The notes under the pieces were generated by a model. The model was not told the origin of the DNA, did not search any database, and saw only the letters and a list, made by a program, of their open reading frames with translations. A stretch of 64,000 nt of DNA from Myxococcaceae bacterium (GTDB lineage Bacteria > Myxococcota > Myxococcia > Myxococcales > Myxococcaceae), in the NCBI GenBank assembly GCA_017881265.1, contig JADGRA010000005.1, positions 1 to 64,000 on the forward strand, in the 5' to 3' direction. The position numbers and the translations under genes are program-made. How positions within the stretch are numbered: the stretch's first letter is position 1; the number at the start of each line of letters is the position of its first letter. Positions 59,223 through 64,000 of this stretch are shown here, in pieces.

Positions 59223-59585
59223 GTGCCCACACTGATTGCAGCCCCCGCCGTCGTCGAGGCGGCAGGGAACAAGCCGAAGCGCATTGAAGAGTTTGTCGGC
59301 CGGGTGAACTCCGGCCACACCGCCGTAAGTGTCGCGCGGATGACTTCCCCCGACGGCTGGCGCGAACCCGGACAGCGCCCGGACTTCGACGAAGTGACGG
59401 TGGTGCTGAGAGGGATGCTCCAGGTGGAGTACGCCGGCGGCACGCTGGAGGTCCGGGCCGGTCAGGCGGTGGTGACGTCCGCCGGAGAGTGGGTGCGCTA
59501 CAGCACCCCCGAGCCCGGCGGCGCGGAATACCTTGCGGTGTGCATGCCTGCCTTCTCGCCGTCCACCGTCCACCGCGACGGCTGA
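59223..59585 (+). CDS. Cupin domain protein
   Basis: Single-domain cupin of 120 residues. The beta-barrel motifs are visible as EVTVVLRGMLQVEYAGGTLEVRAGQAVVTSAGEWVRYSTPE, with Gly-rich turns at the expected places. The metal-binding His residues of motif 1 are largely missing (REPGQRPDFDEVTVVL), so a metal-dependent reaction is doubtful and a binding role more likely. The start is GTG 59223, with GGGAGG upstream. The ORF track places it at the end of a false ORF beginning at 58704 inside rho. Confidence 0.75.
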   Translation: MPTLIAAPAVVEAAGNKPKRIEEFVGRVNSGHTAVSVARMTSPDGWREPGQRPDFDEVTVVLRGMLQVEYAGGTLEVRAGQAVVTSAGEWVRYSTPEPGGAEYLAVCMPAFSPSTVHRDG

Positions 59586-59606
59586 AGATGCGTCGCCGCT
59601 GGGGGG

Positions 59607-60596
<990 letters not shown>

Positions 60597-60849
60597 GGCG
60601 AAACCCTCCTGAAGGGTGCGAAAACGCTCCGGTGCCGCTGGATGTCAACGGCTCGGCCGAGATGCAAGGCCGTCTGGCGGGGCCTCCCCTGGGGCCTGGC
60701 CCCGTCCAGCCGAATGCTTTACAGGTCGGGGGCCCCCGCTAGGATGGCGTTGCTTCAGGGTGCTACAGAGCAGCTAAGTATTTGACTTTTTAGGTGTTTT
60801 CGCGACGCCCTCGGGCGCCGGCCGAGGCCCCGCCCCCCAAAACGAGCCC
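60597..60849. other. Intergenic region upstream of parC
   Basis: A gap of 253 bases between the divergent aldo/keto reductase and parC genes. It contains GC-rich self-complementary runs (GGGGCCTCCCCTGGGGCCTGGCCCC near 60678-60702) and one AT-rich patch (AAGTATTTGACTTTTTAGGTG, about 60777-60796), the most likely promoter area of parC. I could not assign a -35/-10 pair with normal spacing. Confidence 0.4.
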
Positions 60850-63216
<2,367 letters not shown>

Positions 63217-63220
63217 CGCC

Positions 63221-64000
63221 ATGGCCACCGCACGCAAGGCGACCTACACCGCGAGCGACATCCAGGTGCTGGAGGGCCTGGAGCCGGTACGCAAGCGCCC
63301 GGCCATGTACATTGGCGGCACCGACCAGTCCGGTTACCACCACCTGCTGTGGGAAATTGTCGACAACAGCGTCGACGAGGTCATCAACAGCTACGCCACC
63401 CAGGTGGACGTGACGCTGCACAAGGACGGCAAGACCGTGACGGTGGCCGACGACGGGCGCGGCATCCCGGTCGACGTCATGGCCAAGTACAAGAAGCCGG
63501 CGCTGGAGGTCATTCTCACCACACTGCACTCGGGCGGAAAATTCGAGCAGGGCAACTACCTGCATTCGGGCGGGCTGCACGGGGTGGGGAGCAGCGTCGT
63601 CAATGCGCTGAGCAGCAAGCTCCTGGTGGAGGTCCGCCGGGACGGCAAGCGGCACCAGCAAACCTACGCCCGGGGCAATCCCACCTCCGCACTCAAGGTG
63701 GTTGGGCCGGTGCGAGGGAGGGGCACCACCCTCACCTTCACCCCGGACGCGGAGATTTTTGGGGAGAAGCTGCGCTTCGACGCCGAGCTCATCCGCGAGC
63801 GGCTGGAGACGAAGAGCTACCTGCACCGGGGAATGGTGGTGCGCTTCCGGGACGAGACGGTGAGCCCCGCGGCGGAGGCCACCTTCCTGCACGAGGGGGG
63901 AATCGCCGAGTACCTCCCCAAGCTCATCGCCGAGCGGGGCAAGGCGCTGGTGCCGTCGAGCGGCGGGCAGTTCTGCCTGGCGCGCGAGAACGGCGTCCGG
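63221..64000 (+). CDS. parE: DNA topoisomerase IV subunit B, N-terminal part (cut by window end)
   Basis: Open to the last base of the window, giving 260 residues; absent from the ORF track because it has no stop here. The GHKL ATPase domain is clear: YTASDIQVLEGLEPVRKRPAMYIGG, HHLLWEIVDNSVDEVINSYA with the catalytic Glu and Mg-binding Asn, VADDGRGIPVD, and the lid GLHGVGSSVVNALSS. It supplies ATP-driven strand passage to ParC. ATG 63221 lies 4 bases after parC with AAGGA upstream. ParE rather than GyrB is inferred from the partner gene. Confidence 0.92.
   Translation, partial: MATARKATYTASDIQVLEGLEPVRKRPAMYIGGTDQSGYHHLLWEIVDNSVDEVINSYATQVDVTLHKDGKTVTVADDGRGIPVDVMAKYKKPALEVILTTLHSGGKFEQGNYLHSGGLHGVGSSVVNALSSKLLVEVRRDGKRHQQTYARGNPTSALKVVGPVRGRGTTLTFTPDAEIFGEKLRFDAELIRERLETKSYLHRGMVVRFRDETVSPAAEATFLHEGGIAEYLPKLIAERGKALVPSSGGQFCLARENGVR

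Noticed and set aside
60777-60802. TTGACT near 60783 as a -35 box for parC
   Set aside because: No acceptable -10 lies 16-18 bases downstream; the next AT-rich bases are too close.

Overview
The window is a very GC-rich bacterial chromosome segment. By eye, third codon positions are almost all G or C, and GTG and TTG starts are frequent. It is Gram-negative: it carries LpxL-type and FadL proteins, an outer-membrane barrel protein and Lol-like components. Several traits point to Myxococcota or close relatives, as an inference rather than a database result: a PilZ protein with extra N-terminal domains, an elongation factor G of the mitochondrial-EFG1/spdEFG1 type, a FadN-type beta-oxidation enzyme, and many lipoproteins and secreted proteins of unknown function. 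The content is mostly ordinary chromosome. I see no tRNA, rRNA, CRISPR array, insertion sequence, integrase or phage gene, and no gene-free stretch longer than about 300 bases.

Layout. 1-4.0 kb: the end of coxG followed by coxM-coxS-coxL, a form I aerobic carbon monoxide dehydrogenase with the diagnostic AYRCSFR active-site loop. A DUF2182 membrane protein follows directly (4.06-4.8 kb). 4.8-9.5 kb: M20 peptidase, Smr protein, histidine phosphatase, HNH nuclease, DUF962 protein, a single-domain response regulator and a GYF/J-like/PilZ protein. 9.6-15.2 kb: a tightly coupled run of DTW tRNA-modification enzyme, quaternary-amine-type ABC ATPase, a fused binding-protein/permease and an MFS exporter, then zwf. 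15.2-22.3 kb: M16 protease, rmuC, a lipoprotein, a CrtI-like desaturase and a c'-like cytochrome. 22.4-33.7 kb: lipid use. It holds the fadN-fadA beta-oxidation pair with a palindromic promoter region, a carbohydrate-esterase/esterase pair, and an operon of a VolA-like surface lipase, FadL and a small Cys protein. 33.9-41 kb: thioredoxin, EF-G, phenylalanine hydroxylase and an LpxL-type acyltransferase fused to DUF6624. 41-48 kb: the gltB-gltD-isoaspartyl peptidase operon on the minus strand, all three genes apparently with TTG starts. 48-54.6 kb: a compact five-gene operon of ABC ATPase, two FtsX-type permeases, a LolA-like protein and a beta-barrel protein, with a broken RND/HlyD adaptor just upstream. 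55-60.6 kb: HExxH peptidase, secreted protein, rho, cupin, aldo/keto reductase. 60.8-64 kb: parC and the start of parE.

How the parts fit. The window suggests an aerobic heterotroph that can supplement energy by oxidising trace CO. It takes up exogenous lipids (lipase, then FadL, then FadN/FadA) and assimilates nitrogen through GOGAT. The most attractive candidates for undescribed biology are: (i) the five-gene ABC/LolA-like/beta-barrel operon, which looks like a complete inner-to-outer-membrane transport route; (ii) the DUF2182 protein beside coxL as a possible copper-supply factor; (iii) the acyltransferase-DUF6624 fusion; and (iv) the surface lipase with a Cys-rich insertion encoded with FadL.
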